This document shows positions 17,433 through 26,270 of a DNA stretch of 47,391 bases, piece by piece (position 1 is the first letter of the stretch; each line of letters begins with the position of its first letter). This DNA comes from Kordiimonadaceae bacterium. Lineage in GTDB: Bacteria; Pseudomonadota; Alphaproteobacteria; Sphingomonadales; Emcibacteraceae. The stretch lies in contig JABJKT010000202.1 of assembly GCA_018660225.1 (NCBI GenBank), forward strand, positions 1-47,391, in the 5' to 3' direction. The notes under the pieces were generated by a model. The model was not told the origin of the DNA. It saw only the letters and a list, made by a program, of their open reading frames with translations, and did not search any database. Both the position numbers and the translations under genes were made by a program.

Positions 17433-18902
17433 CTATCTGCTTGCTTCAAAAATTGATGGTGCAATTGTCATTCCAGACTTGTGCACGGCTACAGCCTCCA
17501 TCATATCAGCAACGATTTCCGGATTATCAGCGGCTATATCAAATAACTCGCGTGGGTCTTCACCAAGGTGATAAAGCAGCGGACTGTCAAGTATCATACG
17601 TTTCGGCTCTCTGCCATATGCCCCTTCTGTGATGAAGTGAATTTTATACTGTCCTTTTCGGTAAGCATAAAGCTCGTCATTTCTATAGAAGGCCATATTT
17701 TCACGTGGGCTACTCTTACCCATAAGGGCAGGGCCCAAATCAATACTATCAAGATTACTGGCTTTAATGTCCGCTCCGGCAAATTTCATAACGGTCGCAT
17801 ATAAGTCCATTACGCTGCCGATATCCCGGACCACAGCGGGCTCAATGGTATCCGGCCACCAGAAAATGCCTGGTACGCGCATGCCGCCTTCAAAGGTGGT
17901 TTTTTTGCCGTTCTTAAGAAGACCTGCCGAGCCGCCGAACTGATCCATCACCAGCCAAGGGCCGTTATCACTGCTAAAGACCACAAGGGTATTTTTATCG
18001 ATGCCATTTTTTTCAAGAGCTGCTCTGACCTGCCCGACGCTCCAGTCAATTTCTGTTACCACATCGCCGTAACGACCGGCACCACTTTTACCGTCAAAAT
18101 TTTCACTGGAAAAGAGCGGTACATGCGGCATGGTGTAGGCGAGATAAAGAAAAAACGGATTTTCGTCACCCGCGTGACTATTTATATAATCGACGGTGCC
18201 TTCCGTGTAGCGTTTAGTCAGCAGCGGCTGGTCAGTTGGTCTTTCAATAATTTCATCCTGATAACCACCCGAGGTTTTTGTGCTGCTCATTAAAGGCACA
18301 TTCCAGTTGGATGATTTTGGATCGACATTATATTTTATGAAATTAAGAAAATATTTCGTGGTGTCATTGGGCGCATTCTTTACGGCCTCTAATTCTTCCG
18401 CAGTTGGTGCCCACATCGGGTCCATGTCGTTAGAATAAGGAAGCCCCATCCACTGATCAAAACCGTGTCTTGTCGGCAGGGCATAATCCGCGTCGCCCAA
18501 ATGCCATTTGCCGTACATGGCCGTGTTATAACCGGCATCCTTAAGGGCTTCCGCCAAAGTAATTTCTTGATCAGGAATGCCGCCGATAGCATTTGGAAAA
18601 AATACGTCTGTTCCTTTTCCGTAAAGCCCGGTCCGAACCGGATATTTCCCCGTTAGTAGCGCGCCGCGACTGGGTGAGCACACGGCGGCGGCGACATAAA
18701 AATTGGTCCAGCGCTGACCGTCTGCGGCTAATTTATCGAGCATGGGTGTTTTAATGACCGGATGGCCGTAGCTTCCCAGATCACCATAGCCAAGATCATC
18801 GGCATAAATGATGATAATATTGGGCCTCTCTGCTGCGATAGCGTGATAGTGCGGGGCCGTTAAGACCAGAAGAGCCAGTATGCTCGTTTTAATTAATTTC
18901 AT
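17433..18902 (-). CDS. Type I sulfatase (arylsulfatase family), exported
   Basis: A 489-residue sulfate-ester hydrolase. A signal peptide ends near AIA (about residue 23). Metal ligands Asp35 and Asp36 are in YADDLGYGD, and Cys75 in VCSPSRG is the residue converted to formylglycine. GKWHLG and FSSDNGPW are further family motifs. The organism must therefore have a formylglycine-generating enzyme or anaerobic maturase; none is encoded in this window. The substrate is unknown; marine bacteria use such enzymes on sulfated algal polysaccharides. It is inserted between the Trm112 gene and the UbiH-family gene and is the most accessory-looking gene of the region. Confidence 0.93.
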   Translation of the reverse strand: MKLIKTSILALLVLTAPHYHAIAAERPNIIIIYADDLGYGDLGSYGHPVIKTPMLDKLAADGQRWTNFYVAAAVCSPSRGALLTGKYPVRTGLYGKGTDVFFPNAIGGIPDQEITLAEALKDAGYNTAMYGKWHLGDADYALPTRHGFDQWMGLPYSNDMDPMWAPTAEELEAVKNAPNDTTKYFLNFIKYNVDPKSSNWNVPLMSSTKTSGGYQDEIIERPTDQPLLTKRYTEGTVDYINSHAGDENPFFLYLAYTMPHVPLFSSENFDGKSGAGRYGDVVTEIDWSVGQVRAALEKNGIDKNTLVVFSSDNGPWLVMDQFGGSAGLLKNGKKTTFEGGMRVPGIFWWPDTIEPAVVRDIGSVMDLYATVMKFAGADIKASNLDSIDLGPALMGKSSPRENMAFYRNDELYAYRKGQYKIHFITEGAYGREPKRMILDSPLLYHLGEDPRELFDIAADNPEIVADMMEAVAVHKSGMTIAPSIFEASR

Positions 18903-18929
18903 TTAAACTCTCCTTCAACTGTAATTGCT

Positions 18930-19139
18930 TTATTCGTCCAGCTCCCGTGCCTCGTCGACCAGCATTATGGGAATGCCGTCTCTAATGGGAAAGGCGAGCT
19001 TGGCCTTCTTGCTGATCAGTTCCTGCGCCTCTTCATCATAACTTAGCGGGCTTTTGGTGATCGGGCATGCCAGCACATCAAGTAGTCTGGGATCAAGTTT
19101 TCCAAAATTTATTTTTTTATCTTCGCTTTTTTCAGTCAT
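18930..19139 (-). CDS. Trm112-family (YcaR/UPF0434) small protein
   Basis: A 69-residue protein with the Trm112 core: [13 protein letters not shown], then [20 protein letters not shown]. Eukaryotic Trm112 activates methyltransferases; the bacterial role is uncertain. The usual zinc site is reduced to one Cys (in ACPI), as in many bacterial members. It is the last gene of the cluster with the LON-domain protein and thioredoxin, starting 10 bases after the former. Confidence 0.9.
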   Translation of the reverse strand: MTEKSEDKKINFGKLDPRLLDVLACPITKSPLSYDEEAQELISKKAKLAFPIRDGIPIMLVDEARELDE

Positions 19140-19149
19140 GACTTTGGCC

Positions 19150-19830
19150 TTAATGAATGTTATTTTCTGATGATATATTATGTTGACCGAGAATGAAATC
19201 CATTAATTTAATCATCAGTTCGGCCCGCTGATTGACCCTATCGCTTTCAATAAGCAGTTGCTTTTCAGCCGCATCAAACGGGCAGTTCATCGCCATGGAA
19301 TTGATAAGTTCTTCATCATTAAATTCTTCAAAAGATGTTAGATCAACATTGATCCGGGTTTTTTTGAAATATTTATTAATGGTTTCAAGAAAGCGGGATT
19401 TTGGCACTGCTTTTATGTCATCTTCATTACCGTCATGCTGATAATCCAAATAGTTTACTTCAGCCTCCCGAAAAAGCTGGCTCATGGGCAGCTCGCGGAT
19501 AATTTTAAACCGCCTGACGCCGGATAGAATAATAAAATATTGTCCTGCCGCATTTTCCTCAAAGTCGCTAATGATGCCTGCGCAGCCGACATTATATAAA
19601 GCGCGCCCTCTTTTTGCAGTGCCGAAGAGATCATTTTCTTGTTCGGAGGATGAAATGTTGGTTGATGATGGCTGGATCATGCCGATGATGCCGTCATTTT
19701 CGCGGGCCATTTCAATCATCTGTTTATAGCGCGGCTCGAATATATTAAGCGGTAAATGACCTTCTGGCATTAAAAGGGCGCCGGTTAACGGAAAAAGCGG
19801 GATGGTTGTTGGTAATTTTTTATCTGTCAT
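19150..19830 (-). CDS. LON substrate-binding-domain protein without protease domain
   Basis: A 226-residue protein consisting only of the Lon N-terminal domain: [21 protein letters not shown] and [12 protein letters not shown], then [23 protein letters not shown] split over residues ~78-100. It lacks AAA+ and protease domains, so it should bind but not degrade proteins. It lies one base after the thioredoxin/CnoX gene, and this pairing is widespread in alphaproteobacteria, which suggests a shared role in protein quality control. The exact function is not known. Confidence 0.9.
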   Translation of the reverse strand: MTDKKLPTTIPLFPLTGALLMPEGHLPLNIFEPRYKQMIEMARENDGIIGMIQPSSTNISSSEQENDLFGTAKRGRALYNVGCAGIISDFEENAAGQYFIILSGVRRFKIIRELPMSQLFREAEVNYLDYQHDGNEDDIKAVPKSRFLETINKYFKKTRINVDLTSFEEFNDEELINSMAMNCPFDAAEKQLLIESDRVNQRAELMIKLMDFILGQHNISSENNIH

Positions 19831-19831
19831 T

Positions 19832-20713
19832 TTATGAATAAAGCAGGCTTGAAAGTTTTCTGCGTGCGCCTACCGTAAAAGGATCCATCGGTCCGGCCAT
19901 TTCAAAAAATTTAACCAACTGTTTTCGCGCGCCGTCTTCCTGCCAGTCCTTATCGGCGGCAATAATATAAAGCAAATGATCTGCCGCTTCGCCGCGAGCA
20001 TCGGTTGCCCATAGCGCTATGGCCAGATCAAAGCGGGCCTGATAATCATCTGCGTTTTTTTCGACCTTTTTCTTAAGCTCTTCCAGATCTCCAACGTCAC
20101 CGATCTGCTCGGCGGTGTCCAGCGCCGCTTGCGCAGCGGTTACCGCAGGATCGTTTTTATCTTTTGCGCCTGATAACACATGACCGGCATTTTCAAGATC
20201 ACCTAATTTAATTAGCGCGCTCGCCAGCCCCGCAATAGCCGCGTTATTTTCACTATCAAGCTGTAAGGCTTGCGAATAAGCAGAGCCGGCCTCTTCATAA
20301 TTGCCTTGCTCGTAAGCGTCCGCAGCAATGCTTATCATCTGTTCGCTCTCGGAGGGGCCAATGTCAGGGGCAACTTTTGTAATAAAGTCGCGAATTTCGC
20401 TTTCCGGTTTTACACCAGCAAAGGCGTCAACCGGACGGCCTTCCACGAATGCGACCACGGTTGGCACTGAGCGAATTTGCATTTGAGCCGCTATTTCCTG
20501 ATTTTCATCGATGTTAATTTTGGCCAGTATGACGGCGCCGTCCGCTTCATTAACTAGCTTTTCTAACGTTGGGCCGAGTGTTTTGCATGGTTCGCACCAG
20601 GGCGCCCAGAAATCAACAATTACCGGCACTTGGCTTGATTTTTCAATGACTTGGGCGACGAAATTGGACATATCAACGTCAATGATGTTGGAATTATTTA
20701 CCTGTTCTTGCAT
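19832..20713 (-). CDS. cnoX: Thioredoxin-TPR chaperedoxin, CnoX/YbbN-like
   Basis: A 293-residue protein with an N-terminal thioredoxin domain (about 10-115, active site WCEPC) and a C-terminal TPR domain (about 125-293). This is the layout of CnoX, a holdase that protects proteins from bleach stress and hands them to GroEL. The active site keeps both cysteines, as in alphaproteobacterial homologues and unlike the E. coli protein with a single Cys, so redox activity is expected. It heads the minus-strand group CnoX/LON/Trm112 and follows the deacylase gene by 11 bases. Confidence 0.9.
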   Translation of the reverse strand: MQEQVNNSNIIDVDMSNFVAQVIEKSSQVPVIVDFWAPWCEPCKTLGPTLEKLVNEADGAVILAKINIDENQEIAAQMQIRSVPTVVAFVEGRPVDAFAGVKPESEIRDFITKVAPDIGPSESEQMISIAADAYEQGNYEEAGSAYSQALQLDSENNAAIAGLASALIKLGDLENAGHVLSGAKDKNDPAVTAAQAALDTAEQIGDVGDLEELKKKVEKNADDYQARFDLAIALWATDARGEAADHLLYIIAADKDWQEDGARKQLVKFFEMAGPMDPFTVGARRKLSSLLYS

Positions 20714-20724
20714 CTATATTCTCT

Positions 20725-21228
20725 TTAAAGCTGGTCAAAATCTAATATAATCGGCTTAAAGCCAAAATGTTCAATAAATTTTACCAGATCGTCATTTGTT
20801 ATTGTGGTTGTCGCTTCATTATGGAGCGGGTGATAATTAAGTTTTTCGTGCTCTAGCATTGCTTTATCGAGCACGATAATAAGGTCTTTGTGCGTGACGT
20901 TTATCAGGGAAAAGGGTGTCACCGACCCCGGTGTTATGCCGAGCATATCAACCATGCGTTTCGCGGACGCAAAACTAAGTCGCCCCACATCGAGCCCGCC
21001 TGATTTAAATAGTGCCTTCATATCCAGCCTTCTGTCTTCGCTTAATATAGCGAGGATGAAGTTATTCTTTTTGTCTTTCAGGAACAGGCTTTTACAGTGT
21101 TCACCAGCAATGTGGCTGCAACTTTCTTGCGACTCTTCAACGGTGAAAACCGGTGGATGACGATAAGTGGTCGTTTCAATGGCGAGATCATCCAATAAAG
21201 TGAATAATTCGTCTTCGGTCGCGGGCAT
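20725..21228 (-). CDS. ProX-type Ala-tRNA(Pro) deacylase (YbaK/PrdX family)
   Basis: A 167-residue free-standing editing domain of the YbaK/INS superfamily. The segments CKSLFLKDKKNNFILAIL, GITPGSVTPFSLIN, VLDKAMLEHEKLNYHPLHN and the final DLVKFIEHFGF match the ProXp-ala/PrdX group, which removes alanine from mischarged tRNA-Pro in the cytoplasm. It is first in the minus-strand cluster and lies divergent from the tRNA-Gly gene. The ATG at 21228 follows AAGGAATT. Confidence 0.88.
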   Translation of the reverse strand: MPATEDELFTLLDDLAIETTTYRHPPVFTVEESQESCSHIAGEHCKSLFLKDKKNNFILAILSEDRRLDMKALFKSGGLDVGRLSFASAKRMVDMLGITPGSVTPFSLINVTHKDLIIVLDKAMLEHEKLNYHPLHNEATTTITNDDLVKFIEHFGFKPIILDFDQL

Positions 21229-21318
21229 GTTAATTCCTTGAATTTAAAAGGATGTTGATTGCAATTTATATAACGCGACTTTTGCAATTGGACAAAGATA
21301 TTTTTTTAAAGTTTGCAC

Positions 21319-21346
21319 TTGCATTTGAAAAATTGTTGCGTATTAT
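21319..21346 (+). promoter_or_regulatory. Predicted promoter of tRNA-Gly
   Basis: TTGCAT at 21319-21324 and TATTAT at 21341-21346 are 16 bases apart, giving a start near 21353, about 38 bases before the mature tRNA. Confidence 0.5.
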
Positions 21347-21390
21347 CCGCCGCACAGCCAACGATTTGGCTTAATGCATATCCTGGATAT

Positions 21391-21465
21391 GCGGGCGTAG
21401 CTCAGTGGTAGAGCATCTCGTTGCCAACGAGAATGTCGAGAGTTCGAATCTCTTCGCCCGCTCCA
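21391..21465 (+). tRNA. tRNA-Gly (anticodon GCC)
   Basis: A full cloverleaf can be drawn: acceptor GCGGGCG pairs with CGCCCGC, the D arm is GCTC/GAGC, the anticodon stem TCTCG/CGAGA encloses TTGCCAA with anticodon GCC, and the T arm GAGAG/CTCTT carries TTCGAAT. The CCA end is encoded (21463-21465). The total of 75 nt is normal for a tRNA with a short variable loop. Confidence 0.97.
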
Positions 21466-21560
21466 ATTTTCAAAAAATATTTCCCTATAATTAAGCGCCC
21501 TATTAATTTAGTGACTGTGCAGATAAATTGATTTAGCATGGCTAAAAATTAAAACCGGGG

Positions 21561-22928
21561 ATGGTTATGTTTAAGAAGCTTTTTTTATTTATATTTGTGA
21601 CGGCTATAGGCTTAGGGGCATTTTTATATTTCACCAGATCGGCGCTTTATAATTATGATGTGGCGGCGGATTATGCGTACGATTTTTCTGATAAGCAGGC
21701 GACAATCACCGTCCTTAGCATTGCAGGCGGAACACTTTCGCTTCCCAAAAAAGAAGATATGAACCGTTCATCATTTTTGGAAATTTCCGTCCGCTCAACA
21801 CCACAGTCAAAAATCTTAAGACCAAGCGTTACCATTTCTGATGGCACTTCAACTGAAGTGGAATTTTATGAGCATGGCGCCGCTGGTAAAAGATACGTCA
21901 ATGTCAGCAAGTTTGTCGAAAAAGGCGCAACTGATCTTCGTCTTATCGGAAAATATTTAAGCGTTGATAATGGCTCGGTTCAGCTGATCCAGTTTGATAA
22001 TATTGAATTTGAGGGAAAAAGAGTGCTTGTTATGGCCGGCCATCCGGACGATGCGGAAATCTCTTCTTTCGGTCTTTATAGTGGTCATGACGATGTTTAT
22101 GTGGTGACGGTTACGTCGGGCGACGCCGGACCCTTTATGTATGATGAGATTTATACTGACCCGGTCGCACATTATCTTAAAAAAGGCGAGGTTAGAACCT
22201 GGAACAGCCTGACCGTTCCTATGCTCGGCGGGGTTCATCCTGAAAATATTTTAAACCTTGGTTATAATGATGCGCGCTTAAAGAGTATGGAGGCGGATAA
22301 GAGTTTGGTTGCTTCAGGAAGATATACTGAGATTTCTGATATGAATACTTTCAGAAAACAAAATTCTTCAAGCCTTGCAGTTGGACTAGTGGGCATTAAT
22401 AACTGGGAATCGCTGGTCGGCAATATGGTTTATCTACTAAATGAAATTAAGCCTGATATTATTATAACGCCTTCACCGAAGCTCGATATGCATAGCGATC
22501 ATCAATATACCACTCATGCGCTGGTGGAAGCTCTTAAGCAAATTGACCGGCACGACGGCCATTTGCTGCTTTATACCAATCATCAGGTGGTTTTTAATGA
22601 ACGCTATCCTTACGGCGATGCCGGTGCGCTGACATCACTGCCGCCAACTCCGCGCGGGGCCAATCATTTTGGCAGACTTTATTCCCACCCCATGAGCGTC
22701 GAGCAACAGAACAGTAAAATTCTAGCACTTGATGCCATGAATGATCTCAGGCTCGGTACCGATTTCCGCTATCCCCTTCGCGCGTTCAAGCAGGCTTTTG
22801 AGACATTATGGTCCAACCTTGACGGAAGCAACGAACAATATTTCCGCCGCGCCATAAGAAGCAACGAATTTTTCTATGTGGTCGATATTGAAGATATCTA
22901 TGATGATGAGAAGCTCGGGGATTTATAA
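21561..22928 (+). CDS. Membrane-anchored PIG-L-type deacetylase
   Basis: A 455-residue protein with an N-terminal membrane anchor (about 5-24), a beta-rich domain of about 100 residues that I do not recognise, and a PIG-L/LmbE deacetylase domain from about 150. The zinc and catalytic motif is AGHPDDAE (His161, Asp163, Asp164), with the third ligand in HSDH (His311, His314). Family enzymes remove N-acetyl groups from glycans or glycolipids; this one would act in the periplasm, and the extra N-terminal domain may bind the sugar. ATG 21561 and 21567 are both possible starts. It ends ten bases before the convergent phosphofructokinase gene. Confidence 0.85.
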   Translation: MVMFKKLFLFIFVTAIGLGAFLYFTRSALYNYDVAADYAYDFSDKQATITVLSIAGGTLSLPKKEDMNRSSFLEISVRSTPQSKILRPSVTISDGTSTEVEFYEHGAAGKRYVNVSKFVEKGATDLRLIGKYLSVDNGSVQLIQFDNIEFEGKRVLVMAGHPDDAEISSFGLYSGHDDVYVVTVTSGDAGPFMYDEIYTDPVAHYLKKGEVRTWNSLTVPMLGGVHPENILNLGYNDARLKSMEADKSLVASGRYTEISDMNTFRKQNSSSLAVGLVGINNWESLVGNMVYLLNEIKPDIIITPSPKLDMHSDHQYTTHALVEALKQIDRHDGHLLLYTNHQVVFNERYPYGDAGALTSLPPTPRGANHFGRLYSHPMSVEQQNSKILALDAMNDLRLGTDFRYPLRAFKQAFETLWSNLDGSNEQYFRRAIRSNEFFYVVDIEDIYDDEKLGDL

Positions 22929-22938
22929 AGATCCAAAC

Positions 22939-24099
22939 CTACAAATACATCGGCCTTCCCAGAATATTCTTTATTTCCGGACGGTAGTTTTTGGCGTCGT
23001 AGAGGTTGCTGACGAGGGGTGTTGTTTGTTCGCTTAGGACGCAGTTGTTATTGGTTACGGCGTAGTTTCCGTCTACTATGGCGGTCATTTTGCCGTAATT
23101 TTTTTGTTCGATCATTTGAATGGCCATGGTGCCAAAGGATGTGGCGGCCAGCTTATCAAGTGCGTCCGGTTCCCCGCTTCTAAGCAAATAGGCCAGTGGT
23201 TGGGTTAGCACGCTGACATGATGATTGGCGCGAAGGTCATTATAAATAACATCACCAATACCGCCGAGCTTATCATTGCCGTAATGGTCTTTTTTACCTT
23301 GATATATATTCTCGCCGTCTTTAACGGTCACCCCTTCGGCGACAACGGCAATGGCATAATTATTCGGGTTTTTTTCCCGGTCAGAAATAATCAGATCACT
23401 GAAATGATCAAGATCAACCGGCACTTCCGGGATCAGTACCCGGTCGGCAGAAGCGATATGACCGGCAAGCAGGGTCGGCTCCCCGCTATGACGGCCGAAA
23501 AGTTCGATAATGGCGATCCGCTCATGGCTGGCGGCGGTGGTTCTGATTTTATTGATACTATCGACACAGCGGGTAACGCAGGTGCTAAAGCCAATGCAGT
23601 AATCAGTGCCGTTAACATCATTATCCATTGTTTTGGGAATGCTGATTATGGGAAAATCTTTTGCGCTTAAATGGGCAGCAAAGCGCAGTGATCCGTCCCC
23701 TCCAATGGGGATAAGAACATCAATTTCCATATAATCAAGCACTCTAAGCACATGATCAGTGCAGTCAAAAGTGCCTTGCTTGAAGGTGGAAGGAGGAACT
23801 TTTCCTTTTAGGAAGTCCGGCAAAAATTCTTCGTCGATTTGCACTGGATTAAAACGTGATGTGTGAAGAAAAGTGCCGCCAACATTTTCTAGGCCGCGCA
23901 TTTCGCTGGCGTTAAGCGGAACCGATAGTGCAGCGTTTTTTTCAACGTCCCCGTCCGGATCATAATCAAACAGGCCTTTCCAGCCTCTTTTTATGCCAAC
24001 CGATGACCAACCATTTTTTTCGGCGCCCGCGACGATCGCTTTAATACAGGCGTTAAGGCCCGGTACGTCACCGCCACTGGTAAGGATGCCTATTTTCAT
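22939..24099 (-). CDS. pfkA: 6-phosphofructokinase
   Basis: A 386-residue PfkA-type enzyme, about 65 residues longer than the E. coli protein, partly through an insertion near 40-115. The donor-binding motif GGDGS (Gly136) predicts ATP, whereas PKTMDND (Lys156) has the Lys typical of pyrophosphate-dependent enzymes. This Gly/Lys combination is known from ATP-using members of the PPi-like clade such as trypanosomal PFK. ATP is therefore favoured but not certain. The catalytic Asp is in TMDND. It starts 15 bases after pspF on the same strand, so the two appear co-transcribed. Confidence 0.9.
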   Translation of the reverse strand: MKIGILTSGGDVPGLNACIKAIVAGAEKNGWSSVGIKRGWKGLFDYDPDGDVEKNAALSVPLNASEMRGLENVGGTFLHTSRFNPVQIDEEFLPDFLKGKVPPSTFKQGTFDCTDHVLRVLDYMEIDVLIPIGGDGSLRFAAHLSAKDFPIISIPKTMDNDVNGTDYCIGFSTCVTRCVDSINKIRTTAASHERIAIIELFGRHSGEPTLLAGHIASADRVLIPEVPVDLDHFSDLIISDREKNPNNYAIAVVAEGVTVKDGENIYQGKKDHYGNDKLGGIGDVIYNDLRANHHVSVLTQPLAYLLRSGEPDALDKLAATSFGTMAIQMIEQKNYGKMTAIVDGNYAVTNNNCVLSEQTTPLVSNLYDAKNYRPEIKNILGRPMYL

Positions 24100-24114
24100 A
24101 ATGTTCTCTTTTCT

Positions 24115-25125
24115 TTATAAAAGCGCGTGCTTCTTTAACTGGTGGCGTAACTGGTGATAGCTGAGACTTAAATAATCCGCAGCCTGACGCTGATTGAACT
24201 TATTGTCTTTTAGGGCCTGTTGCAATAATTCTCTCTCAAATTTCATTGTGAGGGTTTGAAAGTCTTTAGGGCCCGGTAAGGCTTTTGGCATCTCACTTAT
24301 GTCGCGAGCTTGTTGTTTGATCTCTTTAATGGGAGGTCTTTTGGGCCGGTAGGGTGAGTTAAACGGATCAAGAATTATCTGATCGATAGGGTCATATTCA
24401 TGTTCAGCATAATAAACCGCGCGCTCGACAACATTTTTAAGTTCGCGAATATTCCCAGGCCAATGATAGTCCATCATGGTCTGGCTCATACTTTCTGAAA
24501 AGCCGGGAAAACTTTGCCAGCTTCTTTCCTGGGCGATCTTTTGGCCAAAATGAAACGCAAGGATTATGATATCATCTTTTCGTGCCCTAAGCGGAGGCAG
24601 CGTTATTACATCAAGCGCGAGCCGGTCCAGTAAATCATGGCGAAATTCACCAAGGTCTGCGGCTTCAGGCAGATCAATATTAGTGGCACCGATCAGGCGC
24701 ACGTCGGTATTTAATATTTTATTACTGCCGACCCTTTGAAAGGTGCCGTATTCGGTAATGCGAAGTATTTTTTCCTGCGCACTTAAGGACGTGGTGGCAA
24801 TTTCATCTAAAAAGAGCGTGCCTTTATCTGCTTCTTCAAAACGGCCAATGCGTTTTCCGGCAGCACCGGTAAAGGAGCCTGCCTCATGGCCGAATAGTTC
24901 TGATTCGAGCAACGTGTCCGGCAGCGCCGCGCAATTAACCTGAACAAAATTTTGTTCCCAGCGCGGCGATAAATAATGAAGACGCGCGGCGATAAGTTCT
25001 TTACCCGTGCCGCGCTCGCCAATCACCAGAACGGCGCGGTCGTGACTGGCCGCTCTACTGGTTTGTTCGATAACTTCCAGAAAGGCCGGGCTTTCACCGA
25101 TGATTATTTGTTGTTCAGGTGTCAT
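24115..25125 (-). CDS. pspF: PspF, sigma-54 enhancer-binding activator of the psp operon
   Basis: A 336-residue AAA+ activator without an N-terminal receiver or sensor domain, as in PspF. Walker A is GERGTGKE (36-43) and Walker B is TLFLDE (103-108). The sigma-54 contact loop reads GSFTGA (83-88), with Ser where GAFTGA has Ala. A C-terminal Fis-type helix-turn-helix (about 312-331) binds enhancers. It is divergent from pspABC, and a sigma-54 promoter lies between them. In E. coli PspA inhibits PspF until membrane stress occurs; the same loop is likely here. The gene is followed by pfkA. Confidence 0.94.
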   Translation of the reverse strand: MTPEQQIIIGESPAFLEVIEQTSRAASHDRAVLVIGERGTGKELIAARLHYLSPRWEQNFVQVNCAALPDTLLESELFGHEAGSFTGAAGKRIGRFEEADKGTLFLDEIATTSLSAQEKILRITEYGTFQRVGSNKILNTDVRLIGATNIDLPEAADLGEFRHDLLDRLALDVITLPPLRARKDDIIILAFHFGQKIAQERSWQSFPGFSESMSQTMMDYHWPGNIRELKNVVERAVYYAEHEYDPIDQIILDPFNSPYRPKRPPIKEIKQQARDISEMPKALPGPKDFQTLTMKFERELLQQALKDNKFNQRQAADYLSLSYHQLRHQLKKHALL

Positions 25126-25259
25126 GTGGTGTAAAATAGCAAATAATAGTAATAAATGCTAATAAATAGTAAATAATATCAATAGTATTTATATCATAAG
25201 TTAGGGAGCTATTGATTAAATCCTATATATTTCAGCGTGTTAATAGAAAATTTCAAAAC

Positions 25260-25275
25260 TGGCATGCTCTGTGCA
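25260..25275 (+). promoter_or_regulatory. Sigma-54 promoter of pspABC
   Basis: TGGCATGCTCTGTGCA has GG at 25261-25262 and GC at 25273-25274, exactly ten bases apart, as sigma-54 requires. The start is near 25286. The AT-rich interval 25141-25195, with repeated AATAAAT/AATAGT words, is the likely place for PspF enhancer sites. Confidence 0.8.
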
Positions 25276-25328
25276 AAGTAATTAGCGAAGACCTTGAGTA
25301 GGGCATAATATTTTTTGGAGATATCACT

Positions 25329-26012
25329 ATGGGCATTTTTACCCGCCTAACAGACATAATTAATTCAAACATCACCCACATTCTGGATAAAGCAGAAGAC
25401 CCGGACAAAATGATCCGCATGATGATACAGGAAATGGAAGATACGCTGGTTGAAGTGCGTTCTTCCGCAGCGCGTGTGATCGCAGATCGCAAAGAACTGG
25501 ACCGAAATATTTCCCGTCTTAACAAAGTTGAAGACGACTGGTATTTAAAAGCGGAACTTGCCCTTAGCAAAAACAGAGAGGACCTAGCAAATGCAGCACT
25601 CATTGAAAAAGCAAAACTGGTTGACCTCACTCTTGAACTGGAGCAAGACCGCACTCCTTTAGAAGAAGCGCTTAAGAAATATGAAGGCGACATTGTTCTT
25701 CTTGAAGCGAAGATCAAGGAAGCCAAGAACAAGCAGAAAGCTCTTTATGAAAGACAAAATTCTGCAAGTTCACAGCTAAAGGTACGGGCAAAGCTATATA
25801 GCAACCGTATCGAAGATGTGATGAACCGTTTTCATCTGATGGAAAAACGTGTTGAGGAAACTGAAAGTCGTGTTGAGGCACAGGAACTTGGCCGTGAAAA
25901 ATCACTCCATGAAGAGTTCGCCGACCTTGAAGCCACCGAAAAAGTAGCGGATGAGCTTGCTGCATTAAAAGCAAAACTTGCAAAATCCACAAGCAAAGCT
26001 GCAAAAAAATAA
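25329..26012 (+). CDS. pspA: Phage shock protein A
   Basis: A 227-residue, almost wholly alpha-helical coiled-coil protein of the PspA/IM30 (ESCRT-III-like) family. The N-terminal amphipathic helix MGIFTRLTDIINSNI binds stressed membranes, and DPDKMIRMMIQEMEDTL is the family signature. It both supports the inner membrane and, in characterised systems, holds PspF inactive. The ATG follows TTGGAG. pspB starts 45 bases after its stop. Confidence 0.96.
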   Translation: MGIFTRLTDIINSNITHILDKAEDPDKMIRMMIQEMEDTLVEVRSSAARVIADRKELDRNISRLNKVEDDWYLKAELALSKNREDLANAALIEKAKLVDLTLELEQDRTPLEEALKKYEGDIVLLEAKIKEAKNKQKALYERQNSASSQLKVRAKLYSNRIEDVMNRFHLMEKRVEETESRVEAQELGREKSLHEEFADLEATEKVADELAALKAKLAKSTSKAAKK

Positions 26013-26057
26013 GAAAAGGTGTATCCTGATCAAGTCAGGAAAGCGAAAGGATTAAAA

Positions 26058-26270
26058 ATGGAAGTTGTAGCAATATTATTTATGGTGGTGGTAGCACCAA
26101 TTTGGATGTTTTTACATTATACGACGAAATGGAAATCAACCAAAACCATATCAAATGAAGATGAAAAAATTCTGGGAGAACTGTGGGAAAGCGCCGAACG
26201 TATTGAGAGCAGACTTAATAATGTTGAGAGAATACTTGATACCGAAGCCCCTGAGTGGAGAAAGAAATAA
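26058..26270 (+). CDS. pspB: Phage shock protein B
   Basis: A 70-residue inner-membrane protein: one N-terminal membrane helix (MEVVAILFMVVVAPIWMFLH) and a basic then helical cytoplasmic part (LGELWESAERIESRLNNVE). The start is ATG 26058, behind GAAAGGA; the frame is open further upstream, but without PspB similarity. With PspC it senses membrane stress and recruits PspA. Its stop TAA shares one base with the pspC start. Confidence 0.93.
   Translation: MEVVAILFMVVVAPIWMFLHYTTKWKSTKTISNEDEKILGELWESAERIESRLNNVERILDTEAPEWRKK

Noticed and set aside
25141-25195. AT-rich repeated words upstream of pspA as a CRISPR-like array
   Set aside because: Units are short, imperfect and without spacers, and no cas gene is present; regulatory or bent DNA is a simpler reading.
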